The notes under the pieces are model-generated. The model did not search any database. It had not been told where the DNA came from and saw nothing but the letters and a program-made list of their open reading frames with translations. From a virus, in IMG/VR virus record IMGVR_UViG_3300026184_000001, positions 1-39,042 of that record: a stretch of 39,042 nt of DNA; one strand, 5' to 3'. Below, in pieces: positions 30,856 to 39,000 of this stretch. Positions within the stretch are counted from its first letter, which is position 1. Each line of letters starts with the position of its first letter. Made by a program: the position numbers and the translations under genes.

Positions 30856-33116
30856 CAGAACGCCCCCGTCATAATCTTCCAGGTGAAGGTGAAGTGGCCG
30901 GGGTCTTCCTCCCAGAAGTCCAGGGGGTCCCGCCACATTCGCTCAAGTCCCATCGTCACGATCTCCGTCGCCGGTCCTCCCTTGTAGACCCGCCCGACGT
31001 AGGGGTTGTAGAAGTCGTCCGGCTTCGCGACCTCGTAGCTCCTGTATCCGAATCCGGGCTGGAGGTCCTGGAGCTTCTGGAGCGCCTCCCCGGCCGTCCT
31101 CTCGCTGAAGAAGTCCGCCGTCGCGCTGGCGACCTCGGGGTGCTCGTACTCGATCGCGTGGGCGATCTCGTGAATGATCGTGTCCGGGCTCCGGCGGTCG
31201 GGGTGGAAGTTGACCGACTTGTTCCCGTTCCTGTAGAAGGCGCGGGACGAGGACGCCGGCTTCCCCTCCAGCGTCAGGCCGTCGAGGTACTTCTTGTCCA
31301 CGAGGTCGCGGAAGCCCTCGATCCCTTCCTCGATCTGCTTCCGGTTCTTCCGGAGCCGGTGCATGACCTTCACGGTGTTCCGGCGCTCGGGCGGGCGCTT
31401 CATCACCTTCCGCATCTCGTTCCGCTCGGCACGGTTGACCTGGAACTCGTGCTTCCGGAGGGCCGACTTTTGTTGGGCGAGACGTTCATACTCGGGGTCC
31501 CGGATCGCCTCGCCGTAAGCCTTGCGCGCCTCGGTCAGCCGCTCGGAGATCGACCGATAGGACTCCTGGGCGGCGTTCGCTTCCTCCGTCGCCTTCTCCA
31601 GGGCGACCCGCTTCTTCTGGAGGAACTCGGTCAGGTTGTCGATCGCCTCCTGGGAGCCGCCCCGCTCCCGGATCACCTGGATCTGGCGCTCGGTCTTCCC
31701 GATCTCCCAGTTCAGGTCAAGGACTCTCTTGGCCGTGTCCTCCTTCCTCTTCCACGCGGCGTCAACCCGGTTGCTTAGATCGTCCTTCAGGGCCTTCGCC
31801 TTCTCGATCCCCGACCGCGCCCGCACTTCCTCCAACTTCTTCTCGATCGCCTCCTTCCGCGCCGCGACGCGCTGGCGGACACCCTCGGCCTTCGATCGGA
31901 CCTCGGTCAGTTCGTTCGCGATGTCCTCGGCGGACCGTGCGAGCGCCTCCTGCCCCGCCGCCTTCGCGGCCGTTTCCTGGAGGACGCCGTTCAGGACGCG
32001 GATCGGGGTGCCGGTCTTCACCGCGTCCGCGAGGCCCCGCATCGCGGTTTCCCCCTGGACGAGCGCACGGTCGACGTTCGCCTGGATCCGGCCGATCCTG
32101 GCCTCGGAGAGTCTGTGGGACTGGGGGACCTGGACCTGGGAGGCCGACCGCTTCCTCTCCACCTGGAGCGGCTTCGGGTCCTTCGCGTTCTTCAAGTCAC
32201 GGGTGACCGGCTCGCGTTCGCACCTATCCCAAGGGTGGGGCGGTCCGGGGAACTGGGTCAGGGGATAGACCCCGCCGCCCATCCCGTAGAAGTCGGCGTC
32301 GGCCATGACGTCGCACTCGTCGGGCGGATCGAAGCTGATCCCACGGTTCGGGGACAGGACCCAACGGGCCGCCTCGGTCAACGGATCCTGTATGAAGTGC
32401 TGAAGCTCGGCTTCCGACCGCGCGTTCTGGATCTCCGAGAAGGCGATCCTGTTCGCGTTGTGCACCATCTCTCGGGCCGCCCCGCGCGTGCCGCCGGGGA
32501 CCTGTCGAAGGTCGATCTTCGCCACCCGGCCGGTCGCCGTCTCGATGCCCTGGAAGGCTCCCTGGAAGTCCTCGGACCCGGTGACGTACTTCCGGAGGCG
32601 ACGCCCGAGTTCGTCGGCCGTGACCCCCTCGGCCATGCCCAGGCGGACGATCTGATTCGCTTCCTCGGCCGCGTTCGCGACGTGGGCCTGGATCAGCGTC
32701 CGCCAGTTCTGGGCGGCCCCGATCGCATCGAAGGCGTTGACGAGGGAGATGTCGGCCGCCCGGAGGCCGCCCAGGGCGTGAAGGTCGGTCCCCAGGTCCT
32801 CCAGGATCAGCCGTTGGGTCTTCCGCCATTGGTGGAGGATCGACGTGAAGGCCGTCGACCGGCCCTCGGCCGTCGCCTGCCATAGCTCCCCCTGGAGCCG
32901 GCCCGCCTGCCCCGCGATGATCTGATACGACCGGGACAGGGCCTCCGACTGGGAGACCCCCTGGAGGGCGTCCCCGGACATCGCTCGCTGGATCCCGAGG
33001 CCGTAGGCCTGGACCGCCGAGAGGATCCTGTTCCCCCGTTCCTCGGTGATCCGCGCGGCGATCCCTCTCGCCTTCGTCAGGGCCTCGCGGTAGGCCCCTG
33101 TCGGCGGCTTCGGCAC
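30855..33116 (-). CDS. MuF-type minor head protein fused to a coiled coil and zincin-like peptidase
   Basis: Three regions are visible in this 753-residue protein. Residues 1-330 are a head morphogenesis (MuF/SPP1 gp7) region: NRIAFSEIQNARSEAELQHF, WVLSPNRGISFDPPDECD and YPLTQFPGPPHPWDRC, the usual conserved end. Residues about 380-600 are long charged coiled coil. The C-terminal 105 residues hold HEIAHAIEYEHPEV with HExxH at 649-653, a candidate third ligand Glu718 (GGPATEIVTMGLERM), and DPLDFWEEDPGHF. The protein is likely injected or placed in the capsid with the portal; the peptidase could act on host or virion proteins. The TAG before it abuts its GTG. Confidence 0.82.
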   Translation of the reverse strand: MPKPPTGAYREALTKARGIAARITEERGNRILSAVQAYGLGIQRAMSGDALQGVSQSEALSRSYQIIAGQAGRLQGELWQATAEGRSTAFTSILHQWRKTQRLILEDLGTDLHALGGLRAADISLVNAFDAIGAAQNWRTLIQAHVANAAEEANQIVRLGMAEGVTADELGRRLRKYVTGSEDFQGAFQGIETATGRVAKIDLRQVPGGTRGAAREMVHNANRIAFSEIQNARSEAELQHFIQDPLTEAARWVLSPNRGISFDPPDECDVMADADFYGMGGGVYPLTQFPGPPHPWDRCEREPVTRDLKNAKDPKPLQVERKRSASQVQVPQSHRLSEARIGRIQANVDRALVQGETAMRGLADAVKTGTPIRVLNGVLQETAAKAAGQEALARSAEDIANELTEVRSKAEGVRQRVAARKEAIEKKLEEVRARSGIEKAKALKDDLSNRVDAAWKRKEDTAKRVLDLNWEIGKTERQIQVIRERGGSQEAIDNLTEFLQKKRVALEKATEEANAAQESYRSISERLTEARKAYGEAIRDPEYERLAQQKSALRKHEFQVNRAERNEMRKVMKRPPERRNTVKVMHRLRKNRKQIEEGIEGFRDLVDKKYLDGLTLEGKPASSSRAFYRNGNKSVNFHPDRRSPDTIIHEIAHAIEYEHPEVASATADFFSERTAGEALQKLQDLQPGFGYRSYEVAKPDDFYNPYVGRVYKGGPATEIVTMGLERMWRDPLDFWEEDPGHFTFTWKIMTGAF

Positions 33117-34742
33117 CTACCCTCCGAACGCGAGCGGGACGCCTCCCTGATCGCGGTTCCTCTGGGCCTCAATCATCTGGGAGAACCCGTCACGGACCTG
33201 ACGCTGGATCAGTTCGCGCCGGGACACTTGCTCGGCCCCCTCGCCCTGGCCCACCTGGATCGTCTCGTCCAGGTCGATCATGTCGGACGACTCGACCATC
33301 CGCATGAAGGCTTCGGACAGGGCCTCGGCGCTCGGGAACCGACCGAACGACTTCGTTGCATCCCCGACGATGCGGTTGATCCGCGAGGCTTCTTCCTCGG
33401 GGCGGAAGTCGCGGTTCCGCTCGACGCCCATCCCCGCCAGATCAGACACACGGGCTTCACGGTCGACGAACTGGGCGACGATCCACATGACGCCGGATTC
33501 CACGTCGTCCAGCGTCTCGGCGACCTCCCGGAGTAGGGGCGCGAGGGACAACTGGAAGTCGGCCTGGAGCGCGATCCCGGACATCTCGCGAGCCTGGGCG
33601 TCGGCCGCCTTCCGCTTCGCCGACTCCTGCCATGCGTCCAGGGCGATCTTCACCTGTGCCATGCCCGAGTCGACGGCCGCCGCGTCGGCGGTCAGCCGCG
33701 TGAGAGAGACGTTGTCCTCGTCACCCAGGGCGATGAACTTCGACCCGCCCACGATCAGGTCACGGACGGACGAGGGCTCCGGGCCGACGTGGACGAACGG
33801 GCTCCAGACCTCGTCCCGGTAGCCTTCGCGCATCTCCGAGACGGTGTTGAAGATGTCGATCACGATGTCGTCGAGGCCCATCAGGAGGCCGGAGCCGAGC
33901 CACGGGACGTCGGGGTGCTCGCCGAACGTGGCCGGCACGATCGGGAGCGTGGGCGTCCCCTGGCGATCGACGAACACGCCCAGGTCGATCCCCTGGCCGT
34001 CCTCGGTCAACTGATCGTCGGGGACCTCGGGGACGATCGGGTCGCCCTTCTCCGTGAACCGACGGACGACCGTGTGGGCCTCGTCCTCCGGTCCCTCCAG
34101 GGAGTAGACGAGGTAGCGCAACGTGAACTCCCCGCCCTCGTCGTCCCAGGTCCTCTCGTCGATCGACTCGACGAACTTCATCCACCTGAACCCGTTCCGG
34201 GAGCGGCCGGCGTCCAGGAGGAAGGACGACTGGACGAACCGGAGGTAGGGCCGGAACTGGGCGTCCTGGGCGGCCGACTGGGGCCGACCCTGGGGCGCGT
34301 CGACGATCACGAAGCCGCCGGGGGAGGTCAACTGCCACTCCAGGACCTTCCGGAGGAAGAAGTTCCTCCACGAGACGTTCGTGTTCGTCGCGTCCTCCCA
34401 GATCGAGAGGGCGACGGTCCCCGCCGGGGGCGCGCCGGACGTGGCGACGTCGGGTTCCTCGTCGGCCAGGAGTCCCCAGGAGTAGCTCGACGCCGCGTTC
34501 CGGACGTGTCCCAGGATGTCGGACAGATACGACTCGTTCACCGAGAGGCCGTACCCGAGGTCGCCCCTGGCGAGCTTCGTCGGGTCGCCCTCGTTCTCGT
34601 CGGTGATCTCAAAGATGTACGGGACGAGGTACGGGACGAGGTCCTTCCGGCGAGCGATGTAGCTCGCCCTCTGGGACTTCTCCGTTGCCCTCCAAAAGTT
34701 GTACTGCGGGTGCCGCTGTTCGACCCAGGCGCTTGTCGGCAC
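33117..34742 (-). CDS. Portal protein
   Basis: A 541-residue protein between the large terminase and the MuF gene, the standard portal position. MPTSAWVEQRHPQYNFWRAT leads to a globular N-terminal domain with GFVIVDAPQGRPQ, a central GEHPDVPWLGSGLLMGLDD segment, and a long helical part (MAQVKIALDAWQESAKRKAAD, AREMSGIALQADFQLSLAPL) that corresponds to the stem/wing helices of portals of the DUF4055-like type. Twelve copies would form the DNA channel and dock the terminase. GTG start with AGGAGG. Confidence 0.85.
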   Translation of the reverse strand: MPTSAWVEQRHPQYNFWRATEKSQRASYIARRKDLVPYLVPYIFEITDENEGDPTKLARGDLGYGLSVNESYLSDILGHVRNAASSYSWGLLADEEPDVATSGAPPAGTVALSIWEDATNTNVSWRNFFLRKVLEWQLTSPGGFVIVDAPQGRPQSAAQDAQFRPYLRFVQSSFLLDAGRSRNGFRWMKFVESIDERTWDDEGGEFTLRYLVYSLEGPEDEAHTVVRRFTEKGDPIVPEVPDDQLTEDGQGIDLGVFVDRQGTPTLPIVPATFGEHPDVPWLGSGLLMGLDDIVIDIFNTVSEMREGYRDEVWSPFVHVGPEPSSVRDLIVGGSKFIALGDEDNVSLTRLTADAAAVDSGMAQVKIALDAWQESAKRKAADAQAREMSGIALQADFQLSLAPLLREVAETLDDVESGVMWIVAQFVDREARVSDLAGMGVERNRDFRPEEEASRINRIVGDATKSFGRFPSAEALSEAFMRMVESSDMIDLDETIQVGQGEGAEQVSRRELIQRQVRDGFSQMIEAQRNRDQGGVPLAFGG

Positions 34743-34752
34743 GGTTGTCCTC

Positions 34753-36249
34753 CTACCCTCTCCGGGCGGGTTCCAGGTCCTTCAGGGAGCCACCACGATC
34801 CGGCGGCTCGGCGAAGGCGAGCATCACGGCCTCGGCCCGGTCAGGCGACCCGACGCCGCGCGATTCCAGCGAAGCCTTCTTCTCGACGCGCATCGATCCG
34901 TCGTGCCATGTTTCCTTCCGCACGGCCGAGAGTTGGGCGAGCGCCTCGTCGTCGTCGACGCCCCGTAGTCTACCGTCTCTCGCCCGCTGGCGCAGGTTGG
35001 CCCACAGTTGGGCCTTCAGGTTGAAGTATCGCTCGCGGGCCTTCCGGCGCTCCGATCGGTTCTTCCCCCAGGGGTTCTCGCCGACGTTGATCCCGTGAAC
35101 GGGGAAGGCGTACTCCTGGGCGCGAAGCTGATCGAAGATCGAGTGATCGCCCGCCGAATCGACCTTCACAGACTCCACGCCCCACCCCTCGCGGTCCTTC
35201 CAGGAGCGGATCCGGTTCTTCACGAAGCCGGCGTTCGACGGGAAGCCCTTTCGGGTGCCGTCGATCTCCAGGACGGTGTCCCCACGCCGGACACAGACCG
35301 CCGTCTCGTCCCCGCCGCCCCTGGCGACGTCGATCCCGATCTGAACGGGGCCGGGTTCGACCCGCCTGTCCTTCCTGGCGGCCTCTACGCGGTCGATCTT
35401 GTCGACAATCGTGTCCAGACCGACGCTCGGGAACCGCCCCATCACGCGGGCCTCCCAGTCGAGCGTCCCCGGCCCCTCGTCCTCCCACATCTCCAGGATC
35501 CACTCGGCGCGCACGAGGTCGGGGAAGATCACGGCCTCGGCGAAGTCTCGCTCCGTGTGCTCGGAGAGGGCCTTCACGAGGACCTCGTCGGCCGTGTCGT
35601 GCGGGTCCAGGCCCCCCAGGAGCGGGCGGACGTTCGGAGTGTCGAAGGCGTTGATCGTGATCGTGTGCCAGCGCCCGCGCCCCTTCGTGAAGGCCTCGTG
35701 GTAGGGGCCGCCCAGGATGATCGGGTTCCCCAACATGACGACCGTGACCCGGCCGCCGGCCCGCACGCCCTTCAGCGCGTCGAAGATCGCGTCCCCCACG
35801 CCTGGGGCCTCGTCGATGATCACGAGGATCCGGCCCGAGAACCCGGCGAAGTCCACGTCCCGAGAGGTCGCGACGCCGATCGCCCAGTTCTTCCGGCCGA
35901 GCGTGAGTTCGGTCTGATTCGGCTCGGGGAGGGCGATCCGGCACGTCCGCGCCATTGTCCCGATCTCCGACCACAGGTTCCGCTTCACCTGTCGGAAGTT
36001 CGGGGACGTGGTGACGACCTTCCCGTCCGGGTAGCGCACGAGCCACCACAGGACGAGTTCCGCCACGCTGAAGGTCTTCGACGACTTGTGGCACGCCTTG
36101 ACCGCGATCCGATCGTGGTGAAGCGGAGCGCGTAGGAGCCTCTCCTGGGTCCACCACGTCCGGTGACGGAGCGCACGCCTCGCGAACAGGACGGGATCGC
36201 GAAGGGTGGCGCGGATCCCGTCGTGGACGGCCTCGACGGAGCGTGTCAC
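34753..36249 (-). CDS. terL: Terminase large subunit (ATPase-nuclease)
   Basis: The 498-residue protein has both terminase domains. The ATPase carries a Walker-A-like KACHKSSKTFS (51-61), Walker B ILVIIDEAPG (141-150) and coupling motif LGNP near 173-176. The RNase H-type nuclease has IGIDVARGGGDETAV with Asp307, a second acidic site VKVDSAGD and a final DRAEAVML. It drives DNA into the prohead and cuts it. The Walker A lacks the usual last glycine (SSKT for xGKT), a variation seen in terminases. GTG start within a GTGA overlap. Family type (headful or cos) cannot be judged here. Confidence 0.93.
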   Translation of the reverse strand: MTRSVEAVHDGIRATLRDPVLFARRALRHRTWWTQERLLRAPLHHDRIAVKACHKSSKTFSVAELVLWWLVRYPDGKVVTTSPNFRQVKRNLWSEIGTMARTCRIALPEPNQTELTLGRKNWAIGVATSRDVDFAGFSGRILVIIDEAPGVGDAIFDALKGVRAGGRVTVVMLGNPIILGGPYHEAFTKGRGRWHTITINAFDTPNVRPLLGGLDPHDTADEVLVKALSEHTERDFAEAVIFPDLVRAEWILEMWEDEGPGTLDWEARVMGRFPSVGLDTIVDKIDRVEAARKDRRVEPGPVQIGIDVARGGGDETAVCVRRGDTVLEIDGTRKGFPSNAGFVKNRIRSWKDREGWGVESVKVDSAGDHSIFDQLRAQEYAFPVHGINVGENPWGKNRSERRKARERYFNLKAQLWANLRQRARDGRLRGVDDDEALAQLSAVRKETWHDGSMRVEKKASLESRGVGSPDRAEAVMLAFAEPPDRGGSLKDLEPARRG

Positions 36250-36533
36250 TTCAGGAGGTCGAGGGCGACGATCACGGGCGCGCCCATCAGGTCGACCCAG
36301 CGCCCGGAGGCGTGGCGGGGGTGGACGCCCAGGAGGGAGGCGACGTTCTTCGTCAGTTCAGCCGAGGCCGTGTAGAGACGGAGGACCGGCCGACCGTCGT
36401 ATCGGAGGCCCTTGTCGACCAGGGCGACCGCTCCAGGCTCGCGGGCGTGCATCAGGGCGGCCGGCCGATCGTAGTCGGAGAAGTAGGCCCAGTCGAGGGC
36501 CTCCAGGTCCGAGAGGGCGGGCCGGCGCGCCAC
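36246..36533 (-). CDS. Small hypothetical protein between terminase genes (95 aa)
   Basis: The sequence (VARRPALSDLEALDWAYFSD, then AVALVDKGLRYDGRPVLRLY and helical ASAELTKNVASLLGV) resembles a compact alpha/beta protein of unknown family. It starts with GTG as TAGTG on the upstream stop and overlaps terL as GTGA, so it is translated with them. It could be a packaging accessory factor. I cannot name a function. Confidence 0.68.
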   Translation of the reverse strand: MARRPALSDLEALDWAYFSDYDRPAALMHAREPGAVALVDKGLRYDGRPVLRLYTASAELTKNVASLLGVHPRHASGRWVDLMGAPVIVALDLLK

Positions 36534-36742
36534 TACAGGTCGAGGGAGGTCTGCGGCTCCAGGTGCTTCTCGACGTGAGGATTGAGAAGCGGCTTGTGTG
36601 TGCGGCACGCCCCCACTTCGACGGGGGGCCGGATCTGGCGGACTGGGACGGTCAGGTGGGCGTCGATCCGCTCGTGCTCCCACACGCCGGGCTCGACCTC
36701 GACCATGTAGACCGCCTCTCGGTCGCACCATCGGCAGATCAC
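36533..36742 (-). CDS. Small Cys/His protein, zinc-ribbon-like (69 aa)
   Basis: Cysteines C3-x2-C6 at the start (MICRWCDREAVYM) and C46 with H49 near VGACRTHKPLL make a possible zinc site around a strand pair. It lies between small and large terminase genes with GTGA and TAGTG couplings at both ends. Function unknown. Confidence 0.68.
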   Translation of the reverse strand: MICRWCDREAVYMVEVEPGVWEHERIDAHLTVPVRQIRPPVEVGACRTHKPLLNPHVEKHLEPQTSLDL

Positions 36743-37359
36743 GGGTGCGCTCCGTTGCCGTTCCCCTGGCCGTCCAGGAGGCCGCCGCGAACGACGACCG
36801 GCTCGGGGATCGACTCGGGGACCTCGTCCTCGTCGTCGCCGTCCCCCAGGAGGGCTCGCGCGGCCCCCAGGGCGAGGCGCGTCCCCCCGCTCGTGACGTC
36901 CAGGCGACGGAGGTCCTGCCAGCGGTCCTTCTGGCCCAACTGACGGGCAAGGTTGACGTGAAGGTAGATCGTCTCGGCCGCCGAGGTCTTCCCGGAGATC
37001 GCGCGTTCCAGCATGGACTCGGTCAGGCGCTCAAACTGGGTCGGCCGCCGGGCCTCGACCGCCGCGTCCCACAGTTCGGTCAGTTCAGGGCTCGACGTGA
37101 CGCGCCGGCGGATCGTGGCGTAGCTCGGACAGTCGGGCGAGTCGTTCACCACGTCCTCGACCCGTCCGGCCGCGTCCTCCAGGATCGCCTCGATCGCCTT
37201 TTGTACATCGGCTTTCACGCTGTCAGGGGGGCCTTCCCCCTGGATTTCGGGGTGGTAGTGACAGCGTTCGCCCTCGTTCTGGACGCGAACCCGGCACGGT
37301 TCTCCGTGGGCGTTCGTTCCGCCGGCGTCGCCACAGGTCGGGTAGTTCTTCTTTCCCAT
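36739..37359 (-). CDS. Terminase small subunit-like protein with zinc knuckle
   Basis: The 206-residue product opens with a Cys/His motif, C9...C22...C33-x2-H36 (YPTCGDAGGT, GEPCRVRV, GERCHYHPE), the zinc-binding start found in small terminases of several soil phages. A helical part follows, with CPSYATIRRRVTSSPELTEL, a helix-turn-helix of the kind that recognises packaging sites, and FERLTESMLERAI. The C terminus is acidic. Position two genes ahead of terL supports it. It should bind phage DNA and start packaging. Confidence 0.78.
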   Translation of the reverse strand: MGKKNYPTCGDAGGTNAHGEPCRVRVQNEGERCHYHPEIQGEGPPDSVKADVQKAIEAILEDAAGRVEDVVNDSPDCPSYATIRRRVTSSPELTELWDAAVEARRPTQFERLTESMLERAISGKTSAAETIYLHVNLARQLGQKDRWQDLRRLDVTSGGTRLALGAARALLGDGDDEDEVPESIPEPVVVRGGLLDGQGNGNGAHP

Positions 37360-37361
37360 CT

Positions 37362-38078
37362 CTACTCCCCTACCTCCTGGGGGGACTCTCTCTCACCCCC
37401 CTGTAGTCCCCCCTCTCTCTCTCGCTGGCGATCGAACTCGACTTCGATCTTCGATCGGGCCTGGACGGCGTCGATCGCGCTCCTGGCGAGTTCATACTTC
37501 AGGCCGTCCTCGCCCTGGAACCTGTGGACGACGTTCAGGGCGGCTCCCAGGGGCGACTCGGCGGCGAACTCGATCATCACCGCCAGGGCGGCCTTCTCGC
37601 CGGCGGCGTGTTCCTTCGCCGCCCCCTTCGCCTTGCGGAGCCGGTCTTCCAGGTTGCGAACGACGTCGAGCCGGCCGTCCGCGACGATCTTCTCGTCGTC
37701 GACCCGATCCTCCAGCCGGAGAACCTTCGCCCGCTCCTGTTCCAGGTCATGCGCGAGGTAGTCGATCGTGGTCTGGACGTGGGCGACGTACCTCCGGACC
37801 CGCGCGAGCGCCGGAGAGGGGCGCGCGAGGATCTGGGCGAGGGCGTTCAGGTCCTCGATCACCTGGGCGCGCCTCTCGATCGTATCGTCGGGGTCCACGC
37901 GCGACCCGGCCGCCCTGGCCGCGCCCCGGCGGTCGTGGATCCGAGCGAGCTTCTCCCGGACCTCCCGCATACGCCTGTTGACCATCGGGCTTGGCGTGTG
38001 GAGGGCCGCGATTTCACACGCGGCGATGCAGGCCTCCAGGACCTCGTCGGTCACTCGGCGCTCGTTCTCGCTGGACAT
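37362..38078 (-). CDS. Coiled-coil hypothetical protein (238 aa)
   Basis: A helical, charged protein: RMREVREKLARIHDRRGAAR, then VQTTIDYLAHDLEQERAKVL and RLEDRVDDEK, giving a long coiled coil, followed by a hydrophobic AALAVMIEFAAESPLGAALN and a Gln/Glu/Gly-rich end. Similar helical proteins precede small terminases in some siphoviruses, but I cannot assign a function. ATG start; it is followed two bases later by the small terminase. Confidence 0.7.
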   Translation of the reverse strand: MSSENERRVTDEVLEACIAACEIAALHTPSPMVNRRMREVREKLARIHDRRGAARAAGSRVDPDDTIERRAQVIEDLNALAQILARPSPALARVRRYVAHVQTTIDYLAHDLEQERAKVLRLEDRVDDEKIVADGRLDVVRNLEDRLRKAKGAAKEHAAGEKAALAVMIEFAAESPLGAALNVVHRFQGEDGLKYELARSAIDAVQARSKIEVEFDRQREREGGLQGGERESPQEVGE

Positions 38079-38099
38079 GGTGTTCCCCCCTTCTGGGTT

Positions 38100-38303
38100 C
38101 TACAGGTAGACCTTCGCCGGCTTGTACTGGACGAAGTCGATCCAGGCGAACCGCTTCCCGTCCGAGTGCGCCTGGACCGCGACACTTCGGACCTCTCCGG
38201 CCGGGAGCGCGTCGGCGATCAGGGTCGCCGTCACTTCGATCCCGGAGCCACGCGCCTTCCGCACTCGTTCTTCGGCGAGTGCCACGAGTTCGGCTTTCTT
38301 CAC
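38100..38303 (-). CDS. Small hypothetical protein (67 aa)
   Basis: The product (MKKAELVALAEERVRKARGS, then EVTATLIADALPAGEVRSVA and FAWIDFVQYKPAKVYL) looks like a compact alpha/beta protein. It starts with GTG overlapping the upstream zinc-ribbon stop as GTGA, with GGAGG four bases before. No family is recognised. It closes the group of small genes running from the circular junction. Confidence 0.68.
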   Translation of the reverse strand: MKKAELVALAEERVRKARGSGIEVTATLIADALPAGEVRSVAVQAHSDGKRFAWIDFVQYKPAKVYL

Positions 38304-38647
38304 CACGCCTCCGTCGGCTCGGGTGGATCCTTCGGGCTGAAGAAGTCGCCCAGGTATCCTCCGACGTCGTCGAAGTACCCGTGAACGACCAGGAGCGGGC
38401 GCGTGTCGACTTCGACGTCGACGACGCCGTCCCCGCCGCACTTCCAGCACTCGGGGTTCGGGTCCTCCAGCGCGAGGCACTCGGGACACGGCCCGACGCA
38501 CCGGAGGCCGGGACAACCGCACTCGTCGACCCGGAACTCGTGAAGTCCCTTCTCGACGATCGGGTAGACGTGCCAGACCTGGGGCGACCCTTCCTCCTGA
38601 CGGATCAGGTTGTCGATCTGATCGCGGTCCCGCTCCGGCGCGTTCAC
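38300..38647 (-). CDS. DnaJ-like Cys-rich zinc-ribbon protein (115 aa)
   Basis: Seven cysteines between residues 43 and 70 (DECGCPGLRCVG, CPECLALE, ECWKCGGDG) form a double zinc site with the CxxCxGxG spacing of DnaJ-type zinc fingers. The flanks have VWHVYPIVEKGLHEF before and VVDVEVDTRPLLVVHGYF after. GTG start in a GTGA overlap. It resembles in character the zinc ribbon in the head module at 30326-30529. It may bind nucleic acid or chaperone a small partner; unknown. Confidence 0.73.
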   Translation of the reverse strand: MNAPERDRDQIDNLIRQEEGSPQVWHVYPIVEKGLHEFRVDECGCPGLRCVGPCPECLALEDPNPECWKCGGDGVVDVEVDTRPLLVVHGYFDDVGGYLGDFFSPKDPPEPTEAW

Positions 38648-39000
38648 TTCGCCACCCGGATCAGTTGGACGCGCTCGACCTTCCTCTCCTGGGCCGCGCC
38701 GTCCTCGGGGTCGCCCTCGACGAAGGCCTCCGTATGGATCCAGACCGGCGGGTGGAAGCCGGACTGGACGCCCAGGTAGAGCCGTCCGGTCAGGAGGACG
38801 CGGACGCGATCCCAGAACGGGAGGTCCCAGGCCGAGATGAAGACGTTCTTCCCGTCGGGCGTCTCGCCCTTCCAGGCGGGGAGGTCCCCGACCCCCCCGT
38901 GGCCCGTCAGGGTGAAGTTCTGTTCGGGGAACGCGGCCGGGCTCGCCGGGCCGCCGGCCGGAAGCCGGTCGACGACCCAGGCGAGGACCCGCGCGATCAC
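38644..39000 (-). CDS. Phage hypothetical protein (118 aa), starts across the circular join
   Basis: After an N-terminal helix (MIARVLAWVVDRLPAG) there is NVFISAWDLPFWDRVRVLLT followed by GRLYLGVQSGFHPPVWI, a segment I recall from hypothetical proteins of many siphoviruses (..W..R...L..GR..L.V..F.PP.W). It is probably membrane-peripheral. The GTG at 39000 overlaps the stop of the 61-residue gene as GTGA, seen at positions 82-85 of the left copy, which shows the operon crosses the junction. Function unknown. Confidence 0.7.
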   Translation of the reverse strand: MIARVLAWVVDRLPAGGPASPAAFPEQNFTLTGHGGVGDLPAWKGETPDGKNVFISAWDLPFWDRVRVLLTGRLYLGVQSGFHPPVWIHTEAFVEGDPEDGAAQERKVERVQLIRVAK

